64,000 bases of DNA from Pelobates cultripes. Lineage: Eukaryota > Chordata > Amphibia > Anura > Pelobatidae. Positions 25,076-38,000 of the stretch are shown here, in pieces. Made by a program: the position numbers and the translations under genes. Position 1 is the stretch's first letter, and the number at the start of each line of letters is the position of its first letter. The stretch covers positions 239,353,410 through 239,417,409 of the forward strand of contig OW240917.1 of NCBI GenBank assembly GCA_933207985.1. The letters are read 5' to 3'. The notes beneath the pieces are model-generated. The model made no database searches. It was not told where the DNA came from and saw nothing but the letters and a program-made list of their open reading frames with translations.

Positions 25076-28000
25076 CAAAGCTCATTCTGCCCTGAAAATA
25101 AACATGTCATAATATTTCTAATTATTAAGTATTTTTTTTTATTATTATTTTTTTGTGTGTGCAATAAACCATGTATTTATTTATCTCCAAGTATTTATTT
25201 CTAAATCCCAAATGAGGTAAAGCCAGCACCCATAAACATAAAGATTTTATATAATATAATATATATATACAGTATGTAGAATAAAGATGCACTCTTCTGT
25301 CTTTTTAAAGAGAAATAGTAGTATTTTAATCCATCAAAAGGTTTACAGGTTGCTGATCAATGTTTCGACCCGTTCGGGTCTTCCTCAGGATTTTTATATA
25401 AATAAATATGTATATAGAGTTTCTGCAACAGAGAAATAAGTAACATTTTAGGACTCTGATTAAAATATTTTATGCAAAACTACAAGTTAGTCATTATATT
25501 ATTTAAATAAATGTAATGATTTGACTATATAAAGATGCCGATGATCATATGTTGACTAAGTATATTTTATTTGCCGTCGGTAAACGCTGCATATTTAATT
25601 CCCCATACGGGAACTAGCTCCATTGACTTGTGCTGTTTTTCAGCCATCCCAATAAATAATTCTTCAAGGAGGAAAGCAACAATTGGTTTTTAAAAATATT
25701 GGACTGTGTTTTTTTTATGTTTGTTTTTTTTAGGGTGGGTGGCAGATAGAGGGTTTTCATGTATTTTGATAAATTACGTGCAAAGCTGTTTATTGTGGAC
25801 ATTGACGTTCATTGTATGTTTAGGGATCTGTATAGGCGAGCATCATGCCATATAGAGGTCTGTATAGGCGAGCAATGCCATGTATAGGGGTCTGTAGGCG
25901 AGCTTCATAGAAAGCACATCATTTGCGTTATCTGAAGGAGATGCTTGAGTTAACTAGGTTCATCTTGAGAATATGTTAGTGACTATTGAGAACTAACTGG
26001 ATACAGTCAAATATGGTACACTAAGAACAGGGGGTAACCCCTAGTAGAAATGAACGGTTAACTTGAGAATAGTGTACCAAGAATGTATTGGGAGGAAGCA
26101 ACACGTACCTGTGCTACATAGTAACCAAAAAAATATATAGGAATCTAAAGCACGAGTTAAAAAGACCAAAGGTCAAAAAACAAAAAAGAATTTATTGGAT
26201 ACTGTATAGTATAATAAAAATTGCTAATGGCAATAACCCAAAAGTGCTTAACCAAAATACAAAGTGAAAAAACAAAACAAAAAGGTTAAATAAATGCGAA
26301 AGGATACTAAGATACATGTATCGATGAGACTCAGTATGAAGTTACTTAAGATACATGTATCGATAAGTCTCAATATAATAAAATGCTATAAGATACATGT
26401 ATCAATGAGTCTCAATGTAATTAGATGAGTATTTCAATAAATAAATGTATTGGAGCAGTGTAGTAACATACAAGGTTAACTCTAATGTCCTAAAGAATAT
26501 AAGAGTGATAAGCAACAGCACACGTCTGTGCTGACGGGAAAACATTAGCTAATGATAGCCATAGTGGTAATGGGGGGAGCAGATAGAGTCTGAGGATTTT
26601 TTTTGTGACCCTTGGAAGTATATAGCAATCACATGCTTGCACTACATGCCACGCCAACTCAGCTTGCCAATTCAGACAGTTCTGGTCTTCCATAACACCT
26701 CAGCAGTGCCACAGGCTAAAAGCTTCCATGCCACGCCGCATTGAGGCAGTAATTGCTACAAAAGGGGCCCAAACCAAGTACTGAGTCCATATGCATGCTT
26801 ATACTTTTCAGAGGTCCGATATTGTTCTATGTACACTCCTTGTTTTATTGATTGCATGTAATATTCTAATTTACTGAGATTGTGGATTTGGGGTTTTCAT
26901 GAACTGTAAGCCATAATCATCGCACTTATGACAAATCACGGCTTGAACTATCTTGCTTTGCATGTAATGCGTCTATCTCATATATTAGTTTCCCCTTTTA
27001 AGTTGCATTACTGAAATAAATGAAGTTTTGCACGATATTCTAATTTTTTGAGTATCACCTGTACACACTGATACACACACACACACACACACTCAGAAAT
27101 AGTATACACATACTGCTACACATACAAAATGCTACACACACAGTCCAGCATAGTGCACATGCTGCAAGTCATTTTCTTAGATATTTAGGTGATTTTATTT
27201 ATTTTTTCCCCCTTCCAAATATTTATTTTTTCATATGTCACTCCTTGTGATGTTATGTAACATCTGTTGATGATACGTCGTGTGATGTCACTCATGTATT
27301 ATTAATTATGCAAATTAGCCTTGCTGTTATTTTTAACCGTATTGGTGACAGAATCTGAAAGAGTGTTTACTGGAGTAACTGAAAACAGGACTGTCAGAAC
27401 TTATCTTTAAGAGTGTCACTGCTGAGTTTTGAGCACACCTCTATAACTAGCTACAACTATTTGGAAACAGATGCCCCTAACTATGCTTACAATGTCATTG
27501 GTGCCAGTACGTGTTAAAGTCTTTAATTCTTAGCTTTGATGCACTTTACTCTCCAGTAATGCATCAATAGAGTTTACTGGGGTGAAGGAAATGTGATCTG
27601 TCAGAAGAGTCTATAATAGTATGCAGAGAGGCTCAGCCCACGGCCACAGAACGGAGTCTGTCCTCACCCTCTCTTCAGAGTAATAAAGATCTGGAAGGAT
27701 TGAAACACTGCCAGGTGCCTTAGTGGTTACTGAAATAAAGTAAAAAGGAAATTCACTTTAATATACATAATACACTTCTTATATTTTATATATATATCTG
27801 TTCAAACGACATCATATACAAATGAAGAACTCCAATGTATCTAAAAATATAGCAAATTCCTCTTTTAAGTTGATATTTGACCAGTTTCCTCTTTTGAAAA
27901 ATTAACACTTTTTAAAAATTATATGACATGCCTTTCTAATTAGGCCACATTGCACGTACCATACACATTCAGCTTAATTAGTCAGTCTTACCTCTCAAGA

Positions 28001-28770
28001 AATAGGATAGAAAAGATCACACTGGTTTGAAGAAGCATTTACCAACCATTGTATCCCAGTCTTTTCCAAAAGCTAGGAGGGGAAGTGTAATGATGTCATG
28101 GCAATAGTCATTTAAATAACTTTTTGGTAAACATGGATAAATTTTATCTAGCTTCAGTTTTGAATGGTAACATAACATCTGGGTAATAATAGAATAGAGA
28201 GGACAGAAACAGCACACAGGGGGTTTGCTAAACAACAACAATGGAAATCTAACTAGTTTGGTTGAGGTGTAGATAAAGCCTTAGTATCCAAATGTTGTGG
28301 TGGGTGAATGTTTTGAATAAGGACAACATAGATGCTCAGGAAATACTTTCAACAGGAGACGTTTCTTCATCTGGCCAGTAGGAGGTGCCCTAGAAGAATT
28401 AGCCCTGAGAACCTTATGTAATGGATACAGTTGAATAGTGGCAGAGACAACATGTTCAGAGTGACCAATGTGGCAGCCTAACTCTGTTGAAAACTGTCTG
28501 GCAGGACAGATAGATTGGAAGATTTAGCTTGAAGCCTCGATACACTAAACATAGAAAGACAAGCAAATCCACCAATTTTGAGTAATGATAAGCTGAAAAG
28601 AGCCAAGAAGGACAAAGTCGTTTGAATGAAGGTGTGCACAGAAAGTCTCACAGGTACAAACATGATGACAATGGGTTGAAGAGCCAAAGTTTTGTTACCA
28701 TTGAGGAAAGCGTGCACACATGGTGTCTGATCTTCAAACAATCCCTAAGACAACTGCACATCATATGGTC
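25076..28770. other. intergenic stretch with small repeats
   Basis: Contains a DNA-element end with CAATGTTTCGACCCGTTCGG (25358-25377), a short array of about three units GGTCTGTATAGGCGAGC (25829-25905), a triplet of 44-45 bp units with AAGATACATGTATCGATGAG (26307-26420), and a CA run near 27075. No gene is supported. Confidence 0.4.
26307..26425. repeat. three 44-45 bp tandem units
   Basis: AAGATACATGTATCGATGAG, then ..CGATAAGTCTC, then ..CAATGAGTCTC occur at regular 44-45 bp spacing. Each unit contains the palindrome GATACATGTATC. Confidence 0.8.
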
Positions 28771-28774
28771 CATT

Positions 28775-30065
28775 TAATAATATTTATAAAGCGCCAACAA
28801 ATTAAACACAATGGGTGGTCTGTTATTTGCAACAAGAAAAGTTGGATGAGGATGTTGAGGGCACTGCACAAAAAGCCTGCATTCTAGAAGGAGTGGGGTA
28901 AAGTAACACAAGAAGTAAGAGTAGGATGTATTTCATGTATGTAAAAAAGTAGGTTTCTAGAATGGTTTACAATGAAGGCTTAGTTTTTTGGATGACACAG
29001 TTGAAAAGAGGAAGCTGGGTGTGTTACCAAGGTGCGGGGAGGAAAGGCTATTAACAGTTTAATTGATATACTTTACTAAAGAACTAGGTTTTTAATGATT
29101 TTAATGATCTTTTGAAGGAATGGAGATTGGGTAAGAGTTTAATGGAGCAGGGAAGTGAGTTCCATAGGAGTGGTGCAGTCTAGAGAAGTCTTGAAGGTGG
29201 TAGCAGATGGTAAACACAGATCTTTGGCAGAGCATAGGGGCCTGGACAGGACACACTTGTGTATTAATGAGGATAGGTAGGTAGGATCAGCATTATGTAG
29301 AGATTTGTAAGCAAGAACCAGAATTTTAAATTGAGCCCTAAATCTTACGGGAAGCCAGTGTAAGGATTGACAGAGGCTGGAGGCATGGGAGGTGCGAGCA
29401 GACAGGAAGATGAGCCTCGTTGCCACATTCATTGCAGTAGTCAAGGTGAGATATGATAGTGGCATGGACCAGCACCTTAGCCGTATCTGGTGTTAGTAGC
29501 AGACGTAAACTATGTGTTTGAGATGAAACTGGCAGGTGAGTGAGATTTGGTGAGTGACTGGACATGAGGGGTGAATAAGAGTTTGTAGTCAAAGAGAATA
29601 CCAAAGCAGCAAGCCTGCGAGGTACAGCTGATGGCAGTGTCATTTACTTGAAGGGAAACAGACATGGGAGTAGCAACACTTGAGGGAGAAAAGATGAGAA
29701 GTTCTGTTTTGGACAAGATAATTTTCTTCAATTTGACAATTTTTATTTTCACAGGTAATGAAAATCATGTGGACAAGATCATTTTATGGTAGTGAGCAGA
29801 CATCCAGTTAGAAATAACAGAGAGGCAGAGACATGTGTCAAGAGGAACAGCAAGAGATCAGGAGAGGACAGATACATTTGCTTGTCATCAGCATAGAAGT
29901 GATATTGTAAGTCAAAAGAGCTGATGAGTTTACCAAGGGAGGCAGAATAGTTCCAGAACAGTATGGGACCAAGGACAGAGTCACTGACAGACAGCGGTTG
30001 AGGAGAGGAGGAGTAAGTGACTTTAGGATTGCCATCAGAATTTTATGACCACTTTTCCACAACTG
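28775..30065 (-). pseudogene. L2-like LINE, ORF2 reverse-transcriptase end
   Basis: Minus-strand frames read, in order: [17 protein letters not shown] and the palm-like [10 protein letters not shown] (about 29838-30062, a decayed F-Y-A-D-D-containing region); LQVNDTAISCTSQACCFGIL (29510-29752); SRLDYCNEC-like sequence (29338-29643); then SLHWLPVRFRAQFKILVLAY (29139-29465). This order and the SLHWLPV motif are typical of L2/CR1-type LINE polymerases. Frameshifts break it several times. The 3' tail is at about 28779 (TATTTATAAAGCGCC inverse). Confidence 0.85.
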
Positions 30066-31173
30066 GGATTGAGAGACCGCAACATTCTTAAAATAACCTT
30101 TATTCTAAATACTCTTCGGTTGTTGCACTGGCCCAGGGATACCTGCATTTTCACTTTTGAGGAAGAAAATCTTTCCTCCTCCAAATGATCCCGAAATAGA
30201 AGGCACCTCTAGAAATGTTGAGACTGTTCTCTGACAGATCATTTCATAAGCCATAGCTTGAGCCATGCTGTTTGTCTTACTGAAATTGAAGGGGCAATGT
30301 ATGTAATCAAAACATCAAGCCAATATCCAATGAAGTTTCAGTAAAGAATTCTGAAACCAACTTAATATTTTGTAGTGAATACAACATTTTGTCTTTCCAA
30401 ATTCCAGAAGCCAGATCTGAAAAAGGAATCAGTAAATGTCTCACCAGCGAGTCAAAAAGTCAGATACAACTGGAAAACCTATGATATAATATATAAAGGG
30501 ACTGGGTGAGATAATTATAGCATAAAGTGAGTCTGATGGGGCATTTAAAGGACCCTTCATCGCTACTGCTCAGAACAATGCAGCAACGTCATACCCAGGT
30601 ACCTTAGGAGAATGGCATACTGAAACTAACGGATTATCGCAGCAGCCACTCCAGTGGACTCAAGTACCCAGATGTCTGATAAAACGATACTCTGGCACTT
30701 TAATGGAAGAGAGGCTGAACTGCTTAGAAATAACTGTATAACCGCAACGACTGGGACGTTGTATGCACTGTGCAGAGCTATAGTATCTCCCATAGAAAAG
30801 ATATACAGGGTTATTCATCATAGTGAGAATGCAAGGAGGATTTAAAATTTAAAGTCAAAATGTCTGAACTGGAATAATACGTCCGCTATGCTTTCAGTTC
30901 TGCTAGTCTGGCTTTATGTTTGAAATTCCCTTAGAATTAACATTGAATTCTCATTTTAGGGAATAGCCCTGTTAGTTGCAATTTACTGAATGCCTTGCTC
31001 AACAAGGCTTACCTCCCAATGGACCACCCTGCCTTAATGTCACTGGCAAAAGGTCTGATCCCTTCTGTATGATATTTACGTATTAACAAGAAAAGAAAAT
31101 TGCTCATCTCTCTGGCTGTCAAAGGGTTAAACAGAGACATATACTCCTCATTGCTTTCTTTACAATGTGCAAT
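30066..31173. other. unclassified sequence with one MITE fragment
   Basis: A short AATTC-rich MITE (GGGTTATTCATCATAGTGAG, 30809 to about 30972) of the family at 3258 is the only recognisable element. Confidence 0.35.
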
Positions 31174-31189
31174 GTCCATGGGTTCATTT

Positions 31190-32633
31190 TTTTTTATTAT
31201 AATTTTTATATTTTTGCAGTGCATAAGGGTTTGACATACGAGCATGTGGTGCCCCAACAGCATTCCACTTGCTTAGTTAGATTAACCCCTATTACCTCCT
31301 GTAACCTTCTCTTTTGAGGGAATAGTGGGGGGGTTTGTCTACCTCCACTACTCCTTCTTTTGCTTATTTTTAGTTAGATTAACAGTTGTAACAGTGGGGT
31401 ACACGGTAGGTCTTGCACAGTTTTTTAAAATAAGATTTGTGGTTGCAAGCATTAGTAACATGAAAAAGACAAGTTATCGATTGTAGTAGATCTTGATGAG
31501 CATGCTAGACTAGATAATCGGTAAGCATATAACAGCGTTATTTGTTCTATGACACAAGTTATGCAGGTATTTAACACTAGCTTATTCAGACAGGAATATG
31601 TATTTTTAGAATGTATATTAAAGATTATGTTAACGCTAGGTGAGTCGCTTTACTGAGTTTAACGTCAGCTTGTGAGAGTCTGTTAGTTGCAGGGGCCCCC
31701 CACTTTGAGTGTGGTCTAAAATGTCTACTGTACCGGCGGGGACACGTGTGGATGCCAACCGGCTGATCGGGTATTCACCTTCCCTCAGCCGATGCCCAGT
31801 CTGTGGGGCGGTTGTTGGTCCCGGTGGAGCCGACAAGCTTTCTGCTGTGATCTGTAAGGCTGTTCTGCCGCTGGGTGCCATGAGGCGTCCCTGTTCGGGG
31901 GTCCGCCATCTTGTGGGGCTGAGCGTTGTGGAGTTCTGCTCTTCCGGGCTCCGTCCCTTCTCTCCCTTGATACCCGCTTTTCACAGCATGTTTCCAGCTT
32001 CCACGGAGTGGCAGGTGCGTGTGACATCGTTGTGTGCCGCTTCTTGCGGGGCCTCCGTTTTTTCGCCCCTTCACCCCGTGTAGGTCTGCGGGAGTGGGTT
32101 GGTGGTGTTGCAGGTTTAGCTGCGGGCTCGTCAGGCTCCGATATGCCCTTTTGCCGAGCTGCCAGTGTTGCCCAGAATCTGGCGAAGATAAGGTCGAGCC
32201 TTGCCTGAGATGACGCAAGGTAGGCATCGGCTGTAGGGTTAATCGCGTTTTCCGCCAACTTGCGAGTCGCTCTGTCATGCTGTCCGGTAGACATCGGGTG
32301 TAGTGGTGGGGACCCTCCTGGCACCGGAATGACACCCACCGGTCCATAGAGGGGGGGAGGGTGGAAGTCCGCCATGCTTTCATTCACCAGTGCCAGGAAG
32401 CGGCCGTCTCTCCAGCGCCTGGCACGCTTGTAGGCCGCAAGGGGTTGCATCTCAGTGATCTGGGCCCAAAAGGTTCCGAGTTTAGCCTCTTTCAGATCCT
32501 CTCAGTCTCCCCTCTGCGGCTGGCAAAATTTGCGGTAAATTCCACTGCTTGGCTGGGTGTAAGTGTACTCATAAGCTTAGTGGGCTCAGGAGCTCGTGGG
32601 ACCTGCGTCCGTTCAGTTAGCTGGTCAAGCCCC
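31190..32633 (-). mobile_element. LINE-derived retroelement, 1.44 kb, with 16-bp target duplication
   Basis: Flanked by GTCCATGGGTTCATTT at 31174-31189 and 32634-32649. On the minus strand it starts GGGGCTTGACCAGCTAACTG and ends in an A/T-rich tail (about 31190-31215). The first half is CpG-rich with two overlapping frames (31785-32450 and 31775-32383) that have no catalytic domain. The second half is AT-rich. This looks like the 5' and 3' parts of an L1-like LINE with the middle missing, or an unrelated non-autonomous retroelement. Confidence 0.75.
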
Positions 32634-32802
32634 GTCCATGGGTTCATTTAAGTTCCAAATGTTATAGGTAAATTGTACAGTCATACATATTATACAGTAT
32701 ATTAGAATCTCTCTTTACATAGGTGAAATCTAAAAAGTAGCAAAGTATTAAGAATTTTTAAACTTTTTTTATTTATTTTTTCATTGCAAAAAGTATTATT
32801 AA

Positions 32803-33312
32803 AGGGACACTCCAGGCACCCAGACCACTTCTGCCCATTGGTGTGGTCTGGGTGCCAACTCCCACTACCCTTAACCCTGCAACTGTAATTATTGCAGTTT
32901 TCATAAACTGCAAAAATTACTTTGCAGGGTTAAGTCCTCCCCTAGTGGCTGTCTGCTGTCTACTAGACAGCCACTAGAGGGCACTTCCTGGTCCATAGCA
33001 CAGGTTTTCTGTGCTATAGCGTCGCTGGACGTCCTCACACTGTGTGAGGACCTCCAGCGTCGCTAAAATCCCCATAGGAAAGGATTGAAAAGCATTTTCA
33101 ATGCTTTCCTATGGAGAGGTCTAATGCATTAGGTCTCCCCAGCCGGCGGGCGGGTTCAGTCTTCCCCCGCTGACTGACGTAATGAAGGGGAGGAGCGGCG
33201 GCGGAGGATGAAGCAGCGACGTGGGACATGTCGCTGCCTCTGGTAAGTGACTGAAAGGGTTTTCACCCTTTCAGCAACCGGGGATGGGAGGGAGAGGGGA
33301 CCTGCAGTCCCT
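32803..33312. mobile_element. piggyBac-type MITE, 510 bp, TTAA target
   Basis: TTAA flanks at 32799-32802 and 33313-33316. The terminal repeats are AGGGACACTCCAGGCACCC and, inverted, AGGGACTGCAGGTCCCC. The interior includes ACCACTTCTGCCCATTGGTG and GCGTCGCTGGACGTCCTCAC palindromes. Confidence 0.85.
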
Positions 33313-33344
33313 TTAAATTATTTCACACTCTTGGTTCGTGTTGA

Positions 33345-34560
33345 CATTAAATAAATTGGCGCAGCTGAAAATTCTTGTTCTTGGGTAGAACACTGGCTGA
33401 AAGATAGAGTACAGTGAGTTGTCATTAATAGTACATTTTTAAGCTGGACAAAATTGGTAAGTGGTTCTGTTCTGGGTCCGTTTCTATTTAACATATTTAT
33501 AAATTGTCTTGAAATAGGCATTGAAAGTCATGATTCAGTGTTTGCAGATGACACAAAACTCTGTAAAGTAATACAATGTAAGCAGGATATTACTTGGCTG
33601 CAGAGGGATTTAGATAAATCGGGTGACGGGGAAATGCAAATGGCAGATTAAATCTAATGTAGATAAAAGCAAATTTATGCACTTTGGGGGTAAAGAATGC
33701 ACAAACAACTTACACCCTGAACTAGTCAATTAAGGATAACGACACACTAGAAGAATTTGAACTTGTTATAGACAACAACTAGGCAACAATGTGCAATGCC
33801 AGTCAGCAGTTGCTAGGGGGCCAGTAAGGTATTGTCAGGTTTAAAAAAGGGGCATTAATCCAAAAAATATAATTTTGCCTCATTATAAATCAAGGGTAAG
33901 ATCACAACTTAGGTATACTGTGCAATATTGGGCACCTGTTCTAAAGAAGAATATTATAGCACTAGGAAAGTGCAGAGACGGGCTACAAAATGAATAAAAG
34001 GAATTTCAACATTGTAGTTATGAAGAAAGGTTACGACATTTAAATCTGTTTAGTTTAGAAAAACACTGCCTCACAGGGGATATGATAACATTATAAAAAT
34101 ATATTTGGGGCCAACACAAAACCATTGTCTGGAAATGTATTCATAAACAGGATTATACATAGGACATAAAGTCATGCATTTAGACTAGAATAAAGGAGAT
34201 TTAGTCTAAGGCAAAGGACAATAAGAATGTGAAATTCTCTGCCTGAAGAGGTGGTTTTATCAGAGTAGGTGCAGATCTTTAAACAGCAACTGAATGAATA
34301 CTTGCAAAACATAATATTGAGGGATATCATGTTTAATTTGTGAGGTAATGTCTTCTTTATCCAGGGAGATATCTGACTGCCATTCTGGGGTCAAGAAGGA
34401 ATGTTTCCCTAGTTTGTTGCAAAATTGGAAAGTGCTTCAAACTGGATTTTTTTGCCAAAAAAACCAGATGTGAGTAAAACCATATGTGAGAAAGGCCGAA
34501 CTTTATGGGCGCATGTCTTATTTCGGCTATGTAACTATAAAACTATGTAATGTAAAAAAA
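33345..34560 (+). pseudogene. CR1-like LINE, ORF2 3' part
   Basis: The frame at 33454-33651 gives GSVLGPFLFNIFINCLEIGI then SVFADDTKLCKVIQ, the reverse-transcriptase palm with the catalytic F-A-D-D. Downstream broken frames continue the CR1 pattern (KFMHFG-like, then LEKVQRRATK-like regions). The 3' end TTTCGGCTATGTAACTATAA closes at about 34555. Multiple stops and shifts are present. It is just upstream of acbd4, same strand. Confidence 0.85.
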
Positions 34561-34820
34561 GAAACAAGAGCGCTGACTCCAATCTCGTCCTGCCTCCCTC
34601 CCACACTTTCCATTCAAAGGGGGGGAACCTGTAACATGTCCCTTGTAGGTACAAAAAGTGTTTATTCAAAATGAGTGTTTCAATAGGACTCACCAATTAA
34701 AACCATCAGATGTGTCTTTTAAATGTGGTTTTGGTGTCACTATTTTTCTAATCATTCCAGTAAAGAATAGGTAAATAATAACAGATCAGAGTTCATCTTT
34801 TATCTCGGATTTCTTTTCAG

Positions 34821-34923
34821 CTGCAGTGACAAACTGCACTTGGATCTTCTACAGCTAACGGAGCACTAGACCTGATACAACTGTCCGTCACAGGGTCGGC
34901 GGGACGACATATATCAAAAAAAG
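34821..34923 (+). other. acbd4: acbd4 probable 5' UTR part of first coding exon
   Basis: A polypyrimidine tract and AG end at 34820, and the reading frame of the coding exon is closed by TGA at 34873. This suggests that the exon starts at 34821 and that a further non-coding exon lies upstream. No TATA or CpG-rich promoter is visible directly upstream of 34800. Confidence 0.5.
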
Positions 34924-35005
34924 ATGTTGATAGACCAAGATGAGACTGAACCACAGAGACAATTTAATGCAGCAGTGTCTGTCATCCAGGGCCTGCCTAA
35001 AAATG
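34924..35005 (+). CDS. acbd4: acbd4 coding exon 1
   Basis: Encodes residues 1-27 and the first base of codon 28, the start of the acyl-CoA-binding domain ([15 protein letters not shown]). The donor is G|gtaggt at 35006. The exon probably begins in the 5' UTR at 34821, after a good acceptor (ttcttttcag ending at 34820). Confidence 0.9.
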
Positions 35006-38000
35006 GTAGGTACACATAGACATAGAATCAATTCTTCAGCATGCATTCAAGTGAGAAACCTTTTTTTTCCCATGGGTTTATTTAGTCTATCCATGGCAAG
35101 TTACAGTGTATATAAAGTATAAATCCATAGATTGACAGATACTCCTACAGATACTAAAATAGTTTCTATTTTCTTCCCTTTTTCTGAGTATATTAAAAGC
35201 AAATGCATAGTCAGAATCCTGGCACAGGAAGGGGAGCAGGTGAAATAAATATTGTAAAAGGATTATTCTGTATGTTTGCCTCCTGTATTTTGCATTTGAC
35301 AATACTTGCAAGACTGTTCTATGTAGCTATTGCTACTTCTGTCAGTTGGTATATGTGTAATGTGCCTGGCAGTGAAAAGTACCAGATTATGAACACTTAT
35401 TCTGTACTTTAGCCATTAAAATCTGCTTTGCCTCTGTACTTTGATTCTGGCACTCATCGCTGACAGTGATTCGGTCAAAATCCAATACAGAACCTTTTTA
35501 CAGCAAATGGTATCCTCCTGTAGAAGTCAGAGTCTCACATTTAACCTTTTGTTTATAAAAGGTGTACATAGCTCAGTGATAAGAAAACCATAATCAGCCA
35601 GTATTTGTGAACATTATTTCTTTTTTTTAAATTTTATTGGAAACAATTATTTGACAGCATTGATGGCAATGATTGGCTGGGAGAGGACCACAGGCCAGTT
35701 TCCCCAGTAGTTGCTGCTCACCATTGCAGATCAAGGTTGAACAGCTTTTGGCGGATAAAGCAGAAGGGAACCCAGGTTTTTTGTTGAACCATTTGAAAAT
35801 AGAGGGACTGCACCAAAATAACTACTTGCCCCACAACCACTGGAATAAACTGTATTTATTATAGTGCTTAAAGTGCACCTGTCATGCCCAACATATATTG
35901 ATTTTTTTTTTCTGACTATACAAAAAAAAGTTTTGCAATAGATTTTATTCGGTGCATTCAGCTCTATGGAACTTGCTGTCAGTGTATAATAATTGATAAT
36001 ATTGGAAAAAAATTAATATTGCAATATTTCAGCCATGCCACAGGAAGCATGTTTTACAAATGTATATTTATTTTGTTCCTCACAAAATGTATTTTTCTTG
36101 CCCAATGATTAGGTGCATATCGTCCATCGTATGAAGAGATGCTTCGATTCTACAGCTACTACAAGCAGGCCACAGTAGGTCCCTGTAGCATTCCGCGGCC
36201 TGGATTCTGGGATCCTATTGGTCGATATAAGTGGTAATTAATTCCTTAAATATGGTACTGCACTATATTTTATAAATATATTTTACAAATATTGAGTTCG
36301 CTATTAGGATAAACAGGTCTCTACAGGCCTACTGATGACAAACAAGTAGTACAGTAGATTGTACATTGTCCCAGAAAATTGTGCAGATCTTATAATTTAA
36401 TAATGCATATATTTTGTCATTAGTTATATACTGAGAATAGAACGTGATAATATAGGTGTATATATGTCAAAAATAAAATTTATGTGTCTTAAGGGATGCC
36501 TGGAACCGGCTTGGAGACATGAGTCAAGATGATGCCATGTGTGCTTATATCAAAGAGATGAAATCAGTGGCACAAAAGGTATGACACATGTTTACGAACT
36601 ACGAAAAGAAACAAAGAAAAACAAAACTCAAAACAGTGCACATATATATTTCTGATCAATCAAATGTCCCTGGCAGCCCGTAGGAACCCAAAACCAAAAT
36701 CTAAAATGTTCTGCTTATTCTAAATCATTTCTTTCTGTCCGTGTCACCTTCACTGGAAGGTCATTGTGTATTGTGACAGCCATTTCTATAAACAAGAACT
36801 TCCTCACATTTCTCCGCAAGCTTCCAAGTTTCACCTATATTTACATCCTCATCCCACTATTTACATTAACCAACATTTAAATCTCCTCTGCCATATTCTT
36901 TTCCTGCTAGGAATCATTCACAGGATAATGTTCAAATCCTGAAACCTGGTTTTAAACAACTTTAGCTTAATGAAGCAGTTTTGGTGTATAGAACATGCCC
37001 CTGCAGCCTCACTTCTCAATCCTCTGCCATTTAGGAGTTAAATCCCTTTGTTTATGAACCCTAGTCACACCTCCCTGCATGTGACTTGCACAGCCTTCCA
37101 TAAACACTTCCTGTGAAGAGAGCCCTATTTAGGCTTTCTTTATTGCAAGTTCTGTTTAATTAAGATTTTCTTATCCCCTGCTATGTTAATAGCTTGCTAG
37201 ACCCTGCAAGAGCCTCCTGTATGTGATTAAATTTCAATTTAGAGATTGAGATACAATTATTTAAGGTAAATTACATCTGTTTGAAAGTGAAACCAGGTTT
37301 TTTTTTTCATGCAGGCTCTGTCAATCATAGCTAGGGGAGGTGTGGCTAGGGCTGCATAAGCAGAAACAAAGTGATTTAACTCCTAAATGACAGTGAATTG
37401 AGCAGTGAAATTGCAGGGGAATGATCTAAACACTAAAACTGCTTTATTTAGCTAAAGTAATTTAGGTGACTATAGTGTTCCTTTAACAATATACCTTACT
37501 GTCTCCACCTTCTAACTTAAAACACAAACCAAGCTCGTGTAAACACACTGATTTTATTAAAGACATGGAGGCTCCTATTATGCATTCTCTTTCTTTATTA
37601 TACTCTCAGCAGCAAGAAAGAGAAAATTAATAAAATCATGACTTTACGTCATGTTAATAGTAAAATCTGGGAATTGTATCCTGTATGGACTGTTGTTACC
37701 ATTTTTCAGTCTGTTGAACACCATGACCTTGACCTCTAATTGCCCATTTATTGCTTGAATGCTTATCTTCTCTAATGATCAATTTTACAACAACTCACCT
37801 ATCTGTTATCCGTGACTTGCTTTCTGCATGCATAGATTTCACTATAAATAAAATAACTGCCCGTTTCTACTTTTACAGCTAAGAACACACAACTATTATT
37901 GCTTGTACCTTTAAAAATGCACTGTTTCGATTGGTTGAAATTTACGTATACGTACGTGCTGTCAGTGAACTTCTTACGCTGAACAGCTGTATGTGCAAGT

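Noticed and set aside
31775..32450. Overlapping minus-strand frames of 202 and 221 codons as a host gene
   Set aside because: They lie inside a retroelement bounded by a 16-bp target duplication, overlap in two frames, and show no known domain.
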